This document shows positions 43,096-56,400 of a DNA stretch of 64,000 nt, one piece after another; position 1 is the stretch's first letter; the number at the start of each line of letters is the position of its first letter. The stretch is from Calendula officinalis (taxonomy: Eukaryota; Streptophyta; Magnoliopsida; Asterales; Asteraceae). A program made the translations under genes and the position numbers. The notes below the pieces were generated by a model that was given only the letters and a program-made list of their open reading frames with translations, ran no database searches and had not been told where the DNA came from. Location: positions 23,811,873 to 23,875,872 of the forward strand of contig OY970820.1 in NCBI GenBank assembly GCA_963853835.1. The letters run 5' to 3'.

Positions 43096-44202
43096 ATGGA
43101 GTCACCGGGTGGAGAGGCGGCTGCTAGATCTCTTCCGACACCGTTTTTGACGAAAACCTATCAGCTTGTGGATGATAAAGCTATCGATGATGTGATATCG
43201 TGGAACGACGACGGATCTACGTTCATCGTCTGGAATCCAACTGAATTCGCCAAGGATTTGCTACCGAAGTACTTTAAACACAATAATTTCTCAAGTTTTG
43301 TCCGTCAGCTGAATACATATGTAAGCTTTGATCGATGATTTGATCTGAGTTTCAATCGAACAGTTAGATGTGGTCACTATTTTTATGATTTCGATTAATA
43401 TTGATAGGGATTCAGGAAGGTTGTGCCTGATCGATGGGAGTTCTCGAATGAGTGTTTTCGTAAAGGAGAAAAGAGACTGCTTTGCGATATACAACGTCGG
43501 AAGATCGTAGCAGGTACAGCTCCAGCTCCGCCTCCCATTTCGGATACTCCGGTGGCTACGATGGCAGCGGTGGCAGCTCCGCCGCTTAGAACGGCATCTC
43601 CTTGCGATTCTGGCGAAGAACAAGTCATGTCGTCTAACTCATCCCGAGGTGCTACAACCAATCTATCTCGAGAAACAACAGGTTCCGGCGGAACAAACTC
43701 CGAACTTGCCGGTGAAAACGAGAGATTAAGGAGAGAAAACGTTCAACTCAATAAAGAGTTGAGTCAGATGAAGAATCTCTGTTCTAACATATATGCGATG
43801 ATGTCCAATTACGCGACCGATAAACCGTCGGAAGGGAGCAGTTCACACCAACCGTCGCAATCCCCGGCGCCGGCCACTACCTTGAAACCGCTAGATCTGT
43901 TACCACTGAAGCGATTAGCCGAGGAGTGTTTAGGGAACGTCGCCGGTGGCAATCACCTAGAAGCGACGGAACTTGGGAGAATCAACCCAAGGTTATTCGG
44001 TGTAGCAATAGGTCTGAAACGGTTGAGGGAGGGAAGCTCCGGTGAAGTGGCGGATCAGTATAACGAGCTGCAGCTTCAACAGCCTGGAGTAGATATGAAA
44101 TCAGAGCCGTCGGATCATAACGAGAATGGTAGTAGCGTTGATAATAATGAATCTACATGGATGATGAGGCAATCTGAGCGGTCAGATCGTAAAGCGCTGT
44201 AA
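43096..44202 (+). CDS. HSFB2: Class B heat shock transcription factor, HSFB2 type (339 aa)
   Basis: HSFs bind heat shock elements; class B members mostly repress or attenuate the response. Exons 43096-43320 and 43408-44202 are joined in phase 0 after LNTY, the conserved intron position in the plant HSF DNA-binding domain. The domain covers about residues 12-105 (PTPFLTKTYQLVDD, NNFSSFVRQLNTY, GFRKVVPDRWEF). A heptad region (ENERLRRENVQLNKELSQMK) lies at about residues 175-205 without the class A insertion. The RLFGVAIGLKR motif near residue 275 is the class B repressor motif, flanked by basic residues that can serve as a nuclear signal. An upstream in-frame ATG at 43063 is less likely. An intron acceptor (TATAG at 43058-43062) suggests a spliced 5' UTR. 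Confidence 0.93.
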
Positions 44203-44774
44203 TGCGTAATTAGATTGAAGACTTTTAAGATAAAAGAGAAAGAAAAGGTGGAAAAGTGTAAATGTGGTAAAGTCCACACGAGGAGATAGCACGTGCCAGT
44301 TGAATCACGTGGCATGCATATCCATTGTTGTCGGGTAGATAGACGTGGACCAAGTGCTAGAAGTTTCTTGGTCTTTTTTTGCCTTGGTTTTTCATTGCGT
44401 TCAATTGTCATTTTTTATTCCAGATAGAATTTCTCTGTTTATTACTTTATTATTATCCATAACATAATCAAAAGATTTGAGATTTTCCTTTTTTGTGAAA
44501 AAATCAAGACAACTGTAATATGATAAGCACAAATTTGATGGGTTTAGACTTCGATTTTTGAGAAATGATGTAACTTTTTAACAATGGATTATTAATAACT
44601 CGAGATGCTTATATTGGTCAACCTAAGTCTTAAAATTTAAAATTCGATTTTAGTAGCCTAGTTATGTTGGTCAAATCCGTAATTCTCACTATTATGATCC
44701 AGCTTAATCGTTTGTTTTTTCACAGCTGAATATTGTAGTTGTTGCACAAAATATATATTTCATTGCAAGATGCT
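44203..44774. other. HSFB2 3' region
   Basis: Presumed 3' UTR and flank. It contains GCACGTGCC and CACGTGGC G-box-like motifs near 44287-44313. No gene follows closely, so their meaning is unclear. Confidence 0.35.
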
Positions 44775-45090
44775 CTTCCAAGATTAAAAATAAGTGACAT
44801 ATTTTGTTTTTTATGGTGATTCAAAATAAGTAACATATTTTGAAAAGTTATCTTATTTGGCAAAAAAAATAGTGGGACTCACATCCATTAACTATCTATT
44901 TTAACAAAGTGAAATTACTTCTTTACCCTTACTTTTGTACTTTTAAACATCATTAACCTCACTTTATTCAAAAGGTGTGCGACCCAATCCGCACTAACCA
45001 ATCAATTAGTCTAATTTAATCATTATTTTAATCTTTTACCTCAAAAACCGTGAAACACCAGGTATGTCACTTATTTTGAATCGGAGGAAG
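44775..45090. mobile_element. Stowaway-type MITE, left end degenerate
   Basis: It begins TCTTCCAAGATTAAAAATAA and ends TTTTGAATCGGAGGAAG with TA at 45091. The core matches the element at 36324. Confidence 0.75.
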
Positions 45091-45138
45091 TAGATATGAT
45101 ACATTTTAGGATGGTGTTATCGAAGTCAAAAAGACTTA

Positions 45139-45672
45139 GGGGGCGTTTGGCTCAACGTAATTTCCGTAATGTAATTGAAATTGGTTGTAATTGAATTCGG
45201 TTGGAATTGAATATGATTACGCGTTTGGTTACCAAAAATTTGAGTTGTAATTCAAATCAATACTTATGCATTTTTTTAAAATTTATTTATTATTTATTTT
45301 TATTTTTATTATTATTATTATTATTATATTTTTATTTATTTATTATTTTTTCAAAAAAAATTATTATTTTTTTAGTTTTAAAAAAAATATTTTTTATTTA
45401 TTTAAATATTTTTATTTTTTCTTAATTTTTTTTAATTTTTTAATCGATTTTAAAATGTGAAGCATATAAAAATATTTAAATTTGTTAGTTTACAAAGGAC
45501 CGTAATTGAATTCATATGGTGTTGGGGCGAAATTCAATTACAACGAATATCGTAATTCGAAATTACAGCGTAATTGAATTACGAAAAAAAGAGTTCATCC
45601 AAACGTCCTCCGTAATGTAATTGAATTACAATTACGGAAGATTGCGAAGATTACATCAAAACAAACGGGACC
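45139..45672. mobile_element. PIF/Harbinger-like non-autonomous element (534 bp)
   Basis: It is flanked by TTA at 45136-45138 and 45673-45675. The ends are GGGGGCGTTTGGCTCAACGT and, inverted, GGTCCCGTTTGTTTTGATGT. CGTAAT / ATTACG subterminal repeats occur in both orientations, with an AT-rich centre (TTA repeats and T-rich ORF shadows). Confidence 0.75.
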
Positions 45673-45675
45673 TTA

Positions 45676-46007
45676 TGGTTTATTAGACACCGCAAACTAA
45701 AAATTCTTATCCGTAACGCAAACTAATAATTCAGGTTTTGCCAAATAGCGCCATATCAGCTGACATTTTGACTGATATTCAATTGACATACTTATTTCAT
45801 CATAACTTTTTTTCTCTTCATTTTTTGGAGTTTCACCATTATGAAATATACACATAAAATACTAAATATCATATTAAATTACCTTGGACCCATTCCAAAC
45901 TCATCTCAACTCGTCGCTACTCGCTACAATTCAAATCAAACTGACACCCCCAAAACGATGGGTCGTTCCATCATCGGTTGGGGTGAATAAAGAATTTGAT
46001 GGTTTGT
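45676..46007. other. Intergenic, nothing recognised
   Basis: No gene or repeat boundary is visible. Confidence 0.4.
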
Positions 46008-46091
46008 GAGCAGTCTTTTACGCATGAATTGTTTGTGTCGGTTGAGTTCGGGAGCAGTCTTTTACGCATAAATTGTTTGTGTCGGTTGAGT
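46008..46091. repeat. Tandem duplication, 2 x 40 bp
   Basis: GAGCAGTCTTTTACGCAT..AATTGTTTGTGTCGGTTGAGT occurs at 46008-46047 and 46052-46091 with one mismatch. Confidence 0.9.
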
Positions 46092-46182
46092 AATTTAACT
46101 CAACTACTCTGTAGGCCAAAGTTGGTGTTTTGTTCAGGATTCTTGAGGTTGTTACTTTCATTTAATCCTTTCTGCAACTAAC

Positions 46183-46824
46183 TGTTAGAACAAATCACAG
46201 TTCAACTTATTACTGATGCTGCAGTTAGTACTGATCATAGTTATTACTGATTATGGTTATTACTGATGGGGCAGAAACACTTAATACTGATGAGTTGATA
46301 CTGGTGAAGACTATAACTAACTTACTACTGATCATGCACATATTGAAGATACTACTGATCATTAGTAGTTACTACTGACGTTGGTTTTGGATTTACTACT
46401 GATTACCAGAGTTACTACTGACGATGCATATTCACTACTGATGATTGCAGTTACTACTGGTACGCGTATTTGGAACAAATCAAGTCCGAGATCTTCGCAG
46501 AGTTAGTTATAGAATGTTATTCAATGTATATCTTTCATAATTCGATGTAAATCAAGTCCTAGAATAACTAGGGTAAATAGTTAGGCTTCAAGGACTGCTA
46601 TAAGTAGTTCCTTACGAATTGTAAACGTACGTGTGTATTGTTAATCAATAATATACATTGAAGCTTTTTGTGAATCACTGTGTTCTTAACATTATTCATT
46701 ATTCATTCAATATACAGTATTCTATTGTTCTTAATATATTAATACAAGTGTTGATCCGCTGCAACTTCTTGTTATTAGTAGATCTGGGTTGAAAATAACT
46801 TGTTTTGGTTATTCGATCCTGACA
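46183..46824 (+). repeat. 5' LTR of copy 3 (642 bp)
   Basis: TGTTAGAACA to ATCCTGACA. It contains six exact TACTACTG octamers. A TATAAGTAG-like box lies at about 46590 after CAAGGACTGC. Confidence 0.97.
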
Positions 46825-46826
46825 AG

Positions 46827-46838
46827 TGGTATCAGAGC
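46827..46838 (+). other. Primer-binding site, copy 3
   Basis: TGGTATCAGAGC is complementary to the 3' end of plant initiator tRNA-Met and lies two bases after the LTR. It is the usual copia primer site. In copy 2 only AGTGGT of it remains. Confidence 0.93.
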
Positions 46839-46911
46839 TTATTGGTTCTAGATCTACGAATTTTAAGAACAACAAAAAGTTTTAATCTTTAAAACACACA
46901 TATTGTTAATC

Positions 46912-49391
46912 ATGACTGATAACAATGAAAGTACTCAAGCAAATAAAATCCCTATACTCACTCCCAATAACTTTGGGATGTGGAAGAATCGTATTAAGCA
47001 ATACATGCTTATTACTGATTATTCCATGTGGGAAGTTGTTGTTGAAGGAAACAAAACCGTTCATGGTCAAGCAACAAGCTCTGCAACTGAAGCAGACAAA
47101 CTCAAGTGTGAAAAGGAGAAGAAAGACAGAGGAGTCGAACTCAAAGCTCTAAGCACTCTTCTACTGGCCATTCCTAATGACTATCAACATCTCTTTGTTG
47201 AATATGATGATGCAAAGATGTTGTGGCAGGCACTGGAAAAGAGATTTGTTGGCACCAAAAGCACCAAAAGAAACATGAAATCTGTACTAAAACAGGACTT
47301 TGAAAATTTCGAAGGCCAAAAGAATGAATCCCTATCTCAAATCTTTGATAGGTTCAACAAACTCATTGGTGAATTGAATCAAGTTGGTGTGAAACCAGAC
47401 AATGATGATGTCAATAGAAAGTTTCTCAAATCTCTTGGAGAAGAATGGTCTATGTACACAGTCATATATAGACAAGGTGATGCTTTGGAAGAAAAGGAGC
47501 TGGATGAATTGTACAATGAGCTTAGGGTGTTTGAATCTGAGGTAAGTTCTAAAACTCCTAATTTATCTTCAAACAATGCTGCTTTTGTGTCTAGTACAGG
47601 AACAGGTCAGGAAACTGCAAAGGCTGCAGATTGTGAAGATACTGCAAGAGAATCCTTCTTCACTAGTCATGTGCATACTGCACTAATTAGTGATGATTTG
47701 GAACAATTGAATCCTGATGATCTTGAAGAGATGGATCTAAAATGGCAGATGGCTATGCTGAGCCTGAGAACCAAAAGGTTCTTGAAGAGGACTGGTAGAA
47801 CAAACCTTAACTACAACAAAGGTGACAAGGCTGGATTTGACAAGACTAAAGTCAAATGTTACAACTGTAACAACCTTGGGCACTTTGCTAAAGAATGTCC
47901 TCAGCCAGACCAAAGATCAAACTCAACTGCTCTTGTTTCACAACAAGGACAGGGTTATGATTGGAGCTTTCAAGCAGAGGAACATGCACAGAATCAAGCT
48001 CTCATGGCTTTCATTGATTCTCCTATAAGGTACATTCTAAATCTTGCACTCCTGAATGCATTAAAGCATATAAAGATTTAGAAAAACTTAATAAAGAAAC
48101 ACTTGAAGAGATGATTCTAAATAGAAATAGAAGAATTGAATATAATGGTTGTATAGCTGATCTTGAAAATCAAATTAAAATTTATAAAATAACTGATCAA
48201 AAGATAAAAGAAGAATTGCTACAAACCACTTATGAAAAAGAACATTTTGAACTAAAATTAAAAGAAACTTTGATCAAACTGGAAGAATGTCAAATGGAAT
48301 TAGAACAAAATAAATTAACCATTAAAAGGTTTGAAAGAAGTTCTCAAATTGTTAATGAATTAACAAATAACCAAACCACTGAAAAAGTTGTGCATGGAGT
48401 GAGATATCATGCTGTTCCTCCTCCAACTAATTTTATCCCTCCTCTTAAATCTAGCACAGAAAGAATTTTAGATGATCTAAGAATGTCAAATGAAACTTGA
48501 TATTTTGATACATCTGAATCATATGATTCTTCTGATGATGATCAAACTACAGACTCAATTGATACAAGTTTTCACACAGCACAAAATCAAGATGACTCTC
48601 CTAAATATGATGCAGAAAATATACCAAAAATTTTAAGAAGGGGAAATGAAAGAAATAAAAATCAACTCTTAGATCAAAGAAAACCTGAAGGTGCTAAGGA
48701 TAAGAAATTAAGATGTGTTATTTGCAACAAAGTAAACCATTTAGCAAAGGATTGTCACTTCAATCCAATTAACTGCAAAGAGTTCAAAGAATTTAAAAAT
48801 TCTAAAGAAAAAACAAAAACACAAAGGTTAAAAGATACTACTGATCCTTCAGTAGTAAATAAAACAAAATCTCTAAAATCTGAAACACCAAAATTTGAAA
48901 GAAATTCACCAAGGTTTGTGCAAAATAAAAGAGTTGGAAGCCCAAAGAACAACAATTATTTCAAAAATAATGGAAAAACAAATCAAAATAAACAATATTT
49001 AAATTTTTCCAACACCAGTAGAAACTTTAACAGGTTTACTACTGATCCTAACCCTAATTACAATGCTGTTGGGTACCAGTACCAAAACACTACTGGTAAA
49101 AACCCTAATTTTAAAAATACTACTGCTGCCAAGCCAAAGGTTAAAAACACTACTGGTTATCCTAAATATGGTAAGTACTCAAATACTACTGGTCCATCAG
49201 TAGTAAAGTATAGACCAATGTCAGTAGTAAACTCAGACACCAGTAACAAATCCAAAAGGGCAGTAGTAAAACAAAACACCAGTACTAAACAGGTATGGGT
49301 ACCAAAAATGTTTAAAATTAAATCTTCTAAATCTTATTTCTCAAAGGATGAACCCAAGACATATAAAGCTTGGGTTCCCAAAATTAACTAA
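46912..49391 (+). pseudogene. gag and gag extension of copy 3, frameshift in the middle
   Basis: The start is ATG 46912 (MTDNNES). The N-terminal part (NFGMWKNRIKQYM, FEGQKNESLSQIFDRF, NKLIGELNQVG) is the UBN2/DUF4219-type capsid region. The first CCHC knuckle (CYNCNNLGHFAKEC) lies at 47857-47898. One base is missing at CCTATAAGG (48022-48030) compared with copy 2, so the frame ends early at TAA 48079-48081. The extension is read in other frames at 48111-48500 (TGA at 48498-48500) and to TAA 49389-49391, with the second knuckle at 48714-48755. The extension ends in WVPKIN after several NTTG repeats. Confidence 0.88.
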
Positions 49392-49411
49392 TCATTTACT
49401 TACTTGTGCAG
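47542..49411 (+). other. Intron-like gag extension, copy 3 (two possible donors)
   Basis: The upstream donor GAG/GTAAGT (47541/47542) is a consensus plant donor in phase 0. The downstream donor AAG/GTACAT (48029/48030) has lost phase because of the one-base deletion. The acceptor CTTGTGCAG ends at 49411, with a branch-like CTAAT at 49388-49392. Use of the first donor would remove both knuckles and still join in frame to the protease. Confidence 0.45.
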
Positions 49412-52400
49412 AGCATTCAGATCCCTGAAGAAGGTAGAACATGGCATATTGATAGTGGATGCTCAAGGCACATGACTGGAAATCTGCAAATTCTTAAAGA
49501 TTTCAAGTCATTTGATGGAGGGTATGTGGCCTTTGGTGAGAACCCAAAGGGAGGTAAGATTACAGGCAAAGGTACAATTACTAATGGTAAAATTACTTTT
49601 GATGATGTATTTTATGTAGCTGAGCTAAAATACAATCTTGTCAGTGTGTCTCAAGTATGTGATAAAAAGAATAAGATTCTTTTCACAGACATTGAGTGCA
49701 TCATTCTTTCTCCTGATTTTTTTTTTCGATGAAAAATTTATAGTTTTGAGAACTCCAAGGAGAAACAATGTGTATTGCCTGGATATAGGGTGGAACTCAT
49801 TTCTTCAAATGAGGTCAACTGCTTTATATCCAAGGCAAATACTACTGAATCAGAACTTTGGCATAGAAGGATGTGTCACACAAACTTTAAAAATATGAAC
49901 AATTTAGTAAGAAAGAATTTGGTAATTGGATTACCACAAAAACAGTTCATGTGTGATCATCACTGTGTTGCATGCGTAAAAGGTAAACAACATAAGTCTT
50001 CTCATAAGTCCAAAATTGTAAATTCTATTTCTGTTCCTTTACAACTCTTAGATATGGACCTTTTTGGACCTACAAATGTAATGAGTATTGGAAAGAAACA
50101 ATATTGTCTTGTTATTACTGATGACTTTTCCAGATATACATGGGTTTTCTTTCTCAGGACAAAAGATGAAACAAGTGAACTCATCAAGAATTTAATTGTT
50201 AAACTGGAAAACACATCTGATCAAAAAGTTAAAGCCATAAGATGTGATAATGGCACAGAATTTAAAAATGCTAACTTGATTAACTTTTGTGATCTTAAAG
50301 GTATTGACAGACAATACAGCTCACCTAGAACTCCTCAACAAAATGGTGTAGCTGAGAGAAGAAATAGAACAATCATTGAAGCAGCAAGGTCAATGTTAGC
50401 AGACTCAAAATTACCAATTACTTTTTGGGCTGAAGCTGTTAATACTGCCTGTTATGTACAAAACAGAGTATTAATAGTTAAGCCACACTACAAAACACCA
50501 TATGAACTTTTTAACAAAAGAAAACCTTCCATAAGTTTCTTAAAATCATTTGGTTGTCCTTGTACTATATTGATTACAAGAGAACAAATTGGTAAGTTTG
50601 ACTGCAAAGCTGATGATGGAATATTTGTGGGATACTCTACTCAAAGCAAATCATACAGAGTGTTCAATAAAAGATTAAGAATTATTGAAGAAAGCATCAA
50701 TGTATCATTTAATGAGAATATTCCTAATGAACAAGGAAATGGTCCAGATTGGCTATTTAACATAGACAATCTAACCAAATCCTTTAACACTAACATGGAT
50801 TTAAATGCAGGTGATTCAAATTGTCATACTCAAAAGGAAGGAACATCATCTTTCAATATTGGTCAAGAAGAGATGAGATACATAGTAGTTAATACTGATC
50901 CCACAGTTAATACTGAGGACAGTAATAACTCAGATTCTGGGAGCAGTAGTGAGTCAGATAATGAGGACAGTAGTAATTCAAATACTATTGAGACCAGTAA
51001 TAGTACTCAAAATACTACTGGTCCAAGCAATAACCTAAACTTTCAAACTACTACTGATCTCAGTAATAACTTAAATACTACTGATCCCAGTAGTAACTAT
51101 GAACCAGCAAATAATGATGAACCAAACATCAATGACGATGAAGAACCTCAAGATGAACAATCTCCTGAGACAAATGAGTCCAATCTTGAAAACCAACTAG
51201 GTGTTGATAAAGTTCATGGCACCAGAACTGAAAAGAATCATCCTTTGGATCAAGTCCTTAGTGATGTGAACTCTAGCATGCAGACAAGAAGCAAATTACA
51301 CAAAAGTCTAACTGCAAACATGTGTAACATAAGTTTAATTGCTAATGAATGTATGTTTGAATGCTTTCTGTCTCAGGATGAACCAAAGAAGATTCAACAA
51401 GCAATGAAGGACTCAAACTGGATTGAGGCAATGCAAGAAGAACTCCTTCAGTTCAAATTACAAGCTGTTTGGACACTTGTACCCCTACCCAAAGGAAAAA
51501 GAGCCATTGGAACAAGGTGGATCTTTAGAAACAAGAAAGATGAAAGAGGTATAGTGATCAAGAACAAAGCCAGACTTGTAGCCCAAGGATACACTCAAGA
51601 AGAATGAATAGACTATGATGAAGTATATGCCCCTGTTGCTAGAATTGAAGCAATTAGGATATTCATAGCATATGCTTCATACAAGAAGTTTAAAGTCTAT
51701 CAAATGGATGTAAAGCGTGCTTTCCTATATGGGAAAATTTAAGAAGAAGTATATGTATGCCAACCTCCAGGTTTTGAAGATCCAAAATATGGTGACTATG
51801 TATTCAAACTAGACAAAGCTCTATATGGCCTACATCAGGCACCAAGAGCATGGTATGATACATTATCATCATACTTACTGAAGAATGATTTTAAAAGAGG
51901 AGCAATTGACAAGACTCTATTTACAAGAAAGGTCAAAAATGATATACTACTGGTGCAAATCTATGTAGATGATATCATTTTTGGATCAACAAATGATTCA
52001 TTGTGTAAAGAGTTTGAAAATCTCATGCAAATCAAATTCAAAATGAGCTCCATGGGTCCAATGAACTTCTTCCTTGGACTCCAAGTCAATCAAAGAACAG
52101 ATGGTATTCTGATAAACCAATCAAAATATGTTAAAGACATCTTGGAGAAGTTTGATATGAAGGACTGCAAGAGTGCAAGTACAACAATGGAAACACACAA
52201 ACACCTACATCCTGATGCTGAGGGGGAGGATGTAGATGAACACTTATACAGATCAATGATAGGATCTTTGATGTACTTAACTGCATCAAGACCTGACATT
52301 ATGTACAGTGTTTGTGTGTGTGCAAGATATCAAGCAAGACCTAAAGAACTACACTTGCAGGCTGTCAAAAGAATATTCAGATACTTGGAAGGCAAACCAT

Positions 52401-52906
52401 CACTTGGTCTATGGTATCCACATGACTCACCATTTGAATTCATAGCCTACACAGATAGTGACTATGGAGGTGAATGTCAAGACAGAAAGTCCACCACTGG
52501 TGGATGTCAATTCTTTGGATCAAGACTGGTGTCATGGCAATGTAAGAAACAAACAAATGTATCCACATCAACTGCTGAAGCAGAGTATGTAGCTGCATCT
52601 GCTTGTTGTGCTCAAGTACTGTGGATTCAAAACCAGCTTCTAGACTTTGGTATCTCTATCCTTAAAACTCCTATTTTTATTGATAATCAAAGTGCTATTA
52701 GTATTGTGAACAATCCAGTAAAACACTCTAAAACTAAACACATTGAAATAAGATTTCACTTTATAAGAGATTGCAATGAAAAGAAGTTAATCAAAGTAGT
52801 TAAAATTCATACTGACAATCAATTAGCAGATCTCTTTACAAAAGAATTTGATGTAGGAAGATTCAGCTTTTTGGTTAGCAGTATTGGAATGATTTTAATA
52901 AATTAA
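49412..52906 (+). pseudogene. pol of copy 3, two stops and a compensated frameshift
   Basis: The protease DSGCSRHMTG motif is intact near 49451. A frameshift in a T run (about 49718-49727) is compensated near 49788 by a lost base, so about 20 codons are misread. Integrase (DNGTEF, QQNGVAERRNR) is open to 51607. TGA at 51605-51607 replaces a Gly codon and TAA near 51739 replaces a Glu codon within RT. YVDD at 51962-51973 and RNase H (YTDSDYGG, AEAEY) follow in an open frame to TAA 52904-52906. Confidence 0.92.
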
Positions 52907-53480
52907 TCTCTCTCTCAAAATCATGTGTAAAGTTTTTCTGTTGTAAAAAGTTATTTATGTTAATAAGTGTTTTACTACTGGTAGGTCAGTAATACTGATA
53001 TGTAGTTATGTACACAAATACTACTGGTATGACAATACTACCGGTAAACAATTGTACTCACATATACTACTGGTCTCTAAAATGGTGGTTACTACTGCTA
53101 GGGTTGGTAAATTAGGTCAGTATTAAAATTTATTAGTTACTACTGATGTCAAAATCCTTAGTTGCTACTGATGTTCATAGATACTACTGACGTTTTCTAC
53201 TGATATCTAATTTACTACTGGTCCTTATATTGTCAAGTTACCAAACTAACCCCCATGAAAATAACCGTTGTGTTATGATTCAAAGGGCAATTCAGTCTTT
53301 TTGCAGGTCAAATCGTAAGATATAAATAGCTGAAGTCGATTAGTTTAGCATTATCCTCACTTCGATTTGCTAAATCCTCTCAATAAAACCCTAAATCGCG
53401 ATCATAAACCCTGCACCAGTAACAACATTCAAACGATCAAGAAACTCTACAATCGTAACAACATCATAAAATCCAAGACA
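52907..53480 (+). promoter_or_regulatory. Spacer and promoter-like block before third ORF, copy 3
   Basis: This 574-nt spacer has seven exact TACTACTG octamers, then the conserved block with TATAAATAGC at 53321-53330, ATTAGTTTAGCATTATCC, AAACCCTAAA at about 53386, and ATG 53481 in ACAATGGCA context. TATA to ATG is 160 nt, almost the same as copy 2. Confidence 0.5.
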
Positions 53481-56400
53481 ATGGCAACTCTACAATCTCT
53501 TGATGTTCAAACAAATCTTAAATACTCAGAGTTTCACAACATGTGTGCATATCTAAAGAATCCAGACGGAACAAAAGATTTTCGTCCAATCGTCAATTTT
53601 TTAAAGAACTCATACATAAAGTTTGCACTCACTGTAGTCGATGATACGAACTTCACTAAGATTAGGTCAGTAGTAGATGGAAAAGAAATCTTTATATCAG
53701 AACGATCAATCAGACACCATCTACAACTCCATGATGATGAAGGTATGTTTTCTTTACCCAAGGAAGACCTTGTTGAATGTTTACAAAACATGGGATATGA
53801 GGGAAGACTTGACATTGTCACTTTCCAAAAAGGTCTTCTCTCCCCACAATGGAAATTTTTAATACACACCATTCAACACTGTCTTTCTCCTAAAAGAAGT
53901 TCTTGGAATGAGTTTAACAAGTCAATAGCATCTGCTGTTGTTTGATTATGCACAGACCAAGTCTTTAATTTTTCATATATGATTTTTGAGGGAATGTTGG
54001 GAAATCTCTCTTCTTCAAAATTTTTAATGTATCCCAGATTTCTTCAACATTTAATAAACTGTGAATTGCAAAACTTGTCAACTCCTAAAAACATTTTTAT
54101 AACTCCTGAGTTGAACAAGAAAGTTTTCTCCAATATGAGAAAACAATTTAAATTTTCGGGCAAGGAAACCCCTCTGTTTCCTAACATGATCAAAGATCAA
54201 CCACATCTTGGAGAAGGTTCAATCAAAGATACAACCACAATTGAACCTCAACCCACTCCTTCACCCCCAAATGCAGCCCAAACACAACTCCAAACAGTCA
54301 CTCAATCATCCACTCAATTAGATGTCCTGAATGTGTCCCAGGAACATGAATTAAATCTGCAGAGTGCTACTCTTCACTCTGTAGAAGACCGACCTTTAAC
54401 CAAATCAATCCAGAAAAGTTATAAAAGGAAGAAATCTTCCTTAAAGGACACCAGGGGACACATTGAGTCAAACCCCAGGCTCCAAGAGTTGTCCTCCAAG
54501 GAGAAGAGAGAACATGAGGAAAGGGCTCTCACTACTGATGCCCCAAAGGTGGGTGCACAGGATAGTGAGAACATCACTAAGACCCAGACCTCGGAAACTC
54601 TAAGTGATGACTCTTTTGAGGAATTACTAAGAGGACCCCGGTGCCAAGAAACCAAAAGGGGGGGCACTACTGCTTCTTCTAGGAAGAAGAGAGTGTCCAA
54701 ACAACCCATTTCATGACCAAGAAGTGATGAGGGTAGAACTGAAACTATTGATTTGACGGAAAGGATGGAAAACCTTAAAGCCAGTGTACCTGTTAGTAAG
54801 CCCGACGATCTTGCTAGAAGGAGTGAGGGCAGTATTGAACAAAAACAATTGACGGATAGGATGGAAAACCTTGAAACCACTGTACAAGATTACCTGAAAT
54901 ATTTAACAAATCAAGGGAGAACCATGTCCTATATGAAGAAGCACATTAATACCATCAACAAAAGAATGAAAATGTACGAGCACAGGCTTCTTCAACAAAC
55001 AAGGATCATAAGAAGGTTGAAAAAGAAGGTTGATAGTAGTGATGCTCCACCAGTTGAGCTCACTAAGGGGGAGAATGACAACATACAAAACATGATAGAT
55101 GAATCTATTGCAGCAGCAACTTCTCTCCTCAACCTTAAAGGATCAAAAGTTAATGAAGACCAGGTTAATGATGAAGGCCTAGAAGACATGGATACTACTG
55201 ATGCTCCTATGGTAGAACAACCAGTAGTAATTCCTACTACTGATATCATAGCAGTAGTAAATCAAGAAGAGGCAGCAAACACTACTGATGCCCTATCAGT
55301 AGTAACTCATGAAAACACACCAGTAGTAACTGCCTTGGTTACTACTGAAGAGGAAGAACAAGAGATCCCAGAGCTAATTGAAAGAGAACGTTATGTTATC
55401 ATCTCCAAACCACCAACACCTGATCAACCACTTATCATACCTGACATTGATGATAATGTGAATTGGTTTGAAGTAGATGAATGCACACTTCCTCCACACC
55501 CCAAAATACTATCAGAAGATGAACTTCATTTGTTTTATCCAAAGTTTGTACTTCCTGGTATCCCAGATATGAAATATATTTCACCTCCACCATCAGCTTG
55601 TATTGGAAAGGGAAAGGAAATTTATGATGATGATTATCCCAACAGAGCATTAGGTCACCACATGGTGAACAAAATTAATCATGTCAGAGCTGAAAAACAA
55701 TCAAGATGGAAGGTGAAACACAAGAGATACTTAGAGAAAGTGGCTATGTATCAAGCTCTTGAAGAAAGAAAAGGGATAAAAAAGCAAGATTAAACAATCA
55801 ACAAACTCAAGAAACTGAAGTACCTGTTCAAATAAAAGATATTCAGTTAGAAGCTCAAAAATCAGAATTTAAAAGACTTAGAAAAGTTGAAGAAGAACAT
55901 CTAAACTGTCTTAAAGATCTGGTAGCTGAATGTAAAAGAACAAATAGTGAACTAACAGATGATGTTTTTGAACAGAAGGCAAACATGATTGAATTTCTGA
56001 AGTCAAAAGGGCACAGTGCAAAGTCTTTTGGCAGAATGAAGATGATCACAATTATAGACAAATATTGTACTGCCAAGAAGAAAGAATTAGCTGAACAAGA
56101 AGCTGAAGAAGAAAAGAAACTAAAAGCTTTAATCCCAATAAGTCCAAAGTTAATTCAAACTGGTAGTATATCAACTACTGGTGAATCCTCTACTCCCCAA
56201 ACCAAGAAAAGAAAGGCTCTTACTCAAGAACAGAGTGCTCAAAAGAAATCAAAGACGGAACAAATTATTCCTGTTCTTGAAGTACCCGTTGCTCCCCTTC
56301 AAAACAATCCAATCATCAATTGGAGAGTTATGAATAATAATGTATTAGAAATTATAAGGGAAGACAAAGTTGTTCAAAGATTTACTGGATGGTTACCATT

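Noticed and set aside
44287..44313. Two CACGTG motifs after HSFB2
   Set aside because: They are in the presumed 3' UTR with no downstream gene, so a promoter role is not supported.
45201..45460. Two plus-strand ORFs rich in Phe, Ile and Leu
   Set aside because: They lie in the T-rich centre of a PIF/Harbinger-like element and have no protein features.
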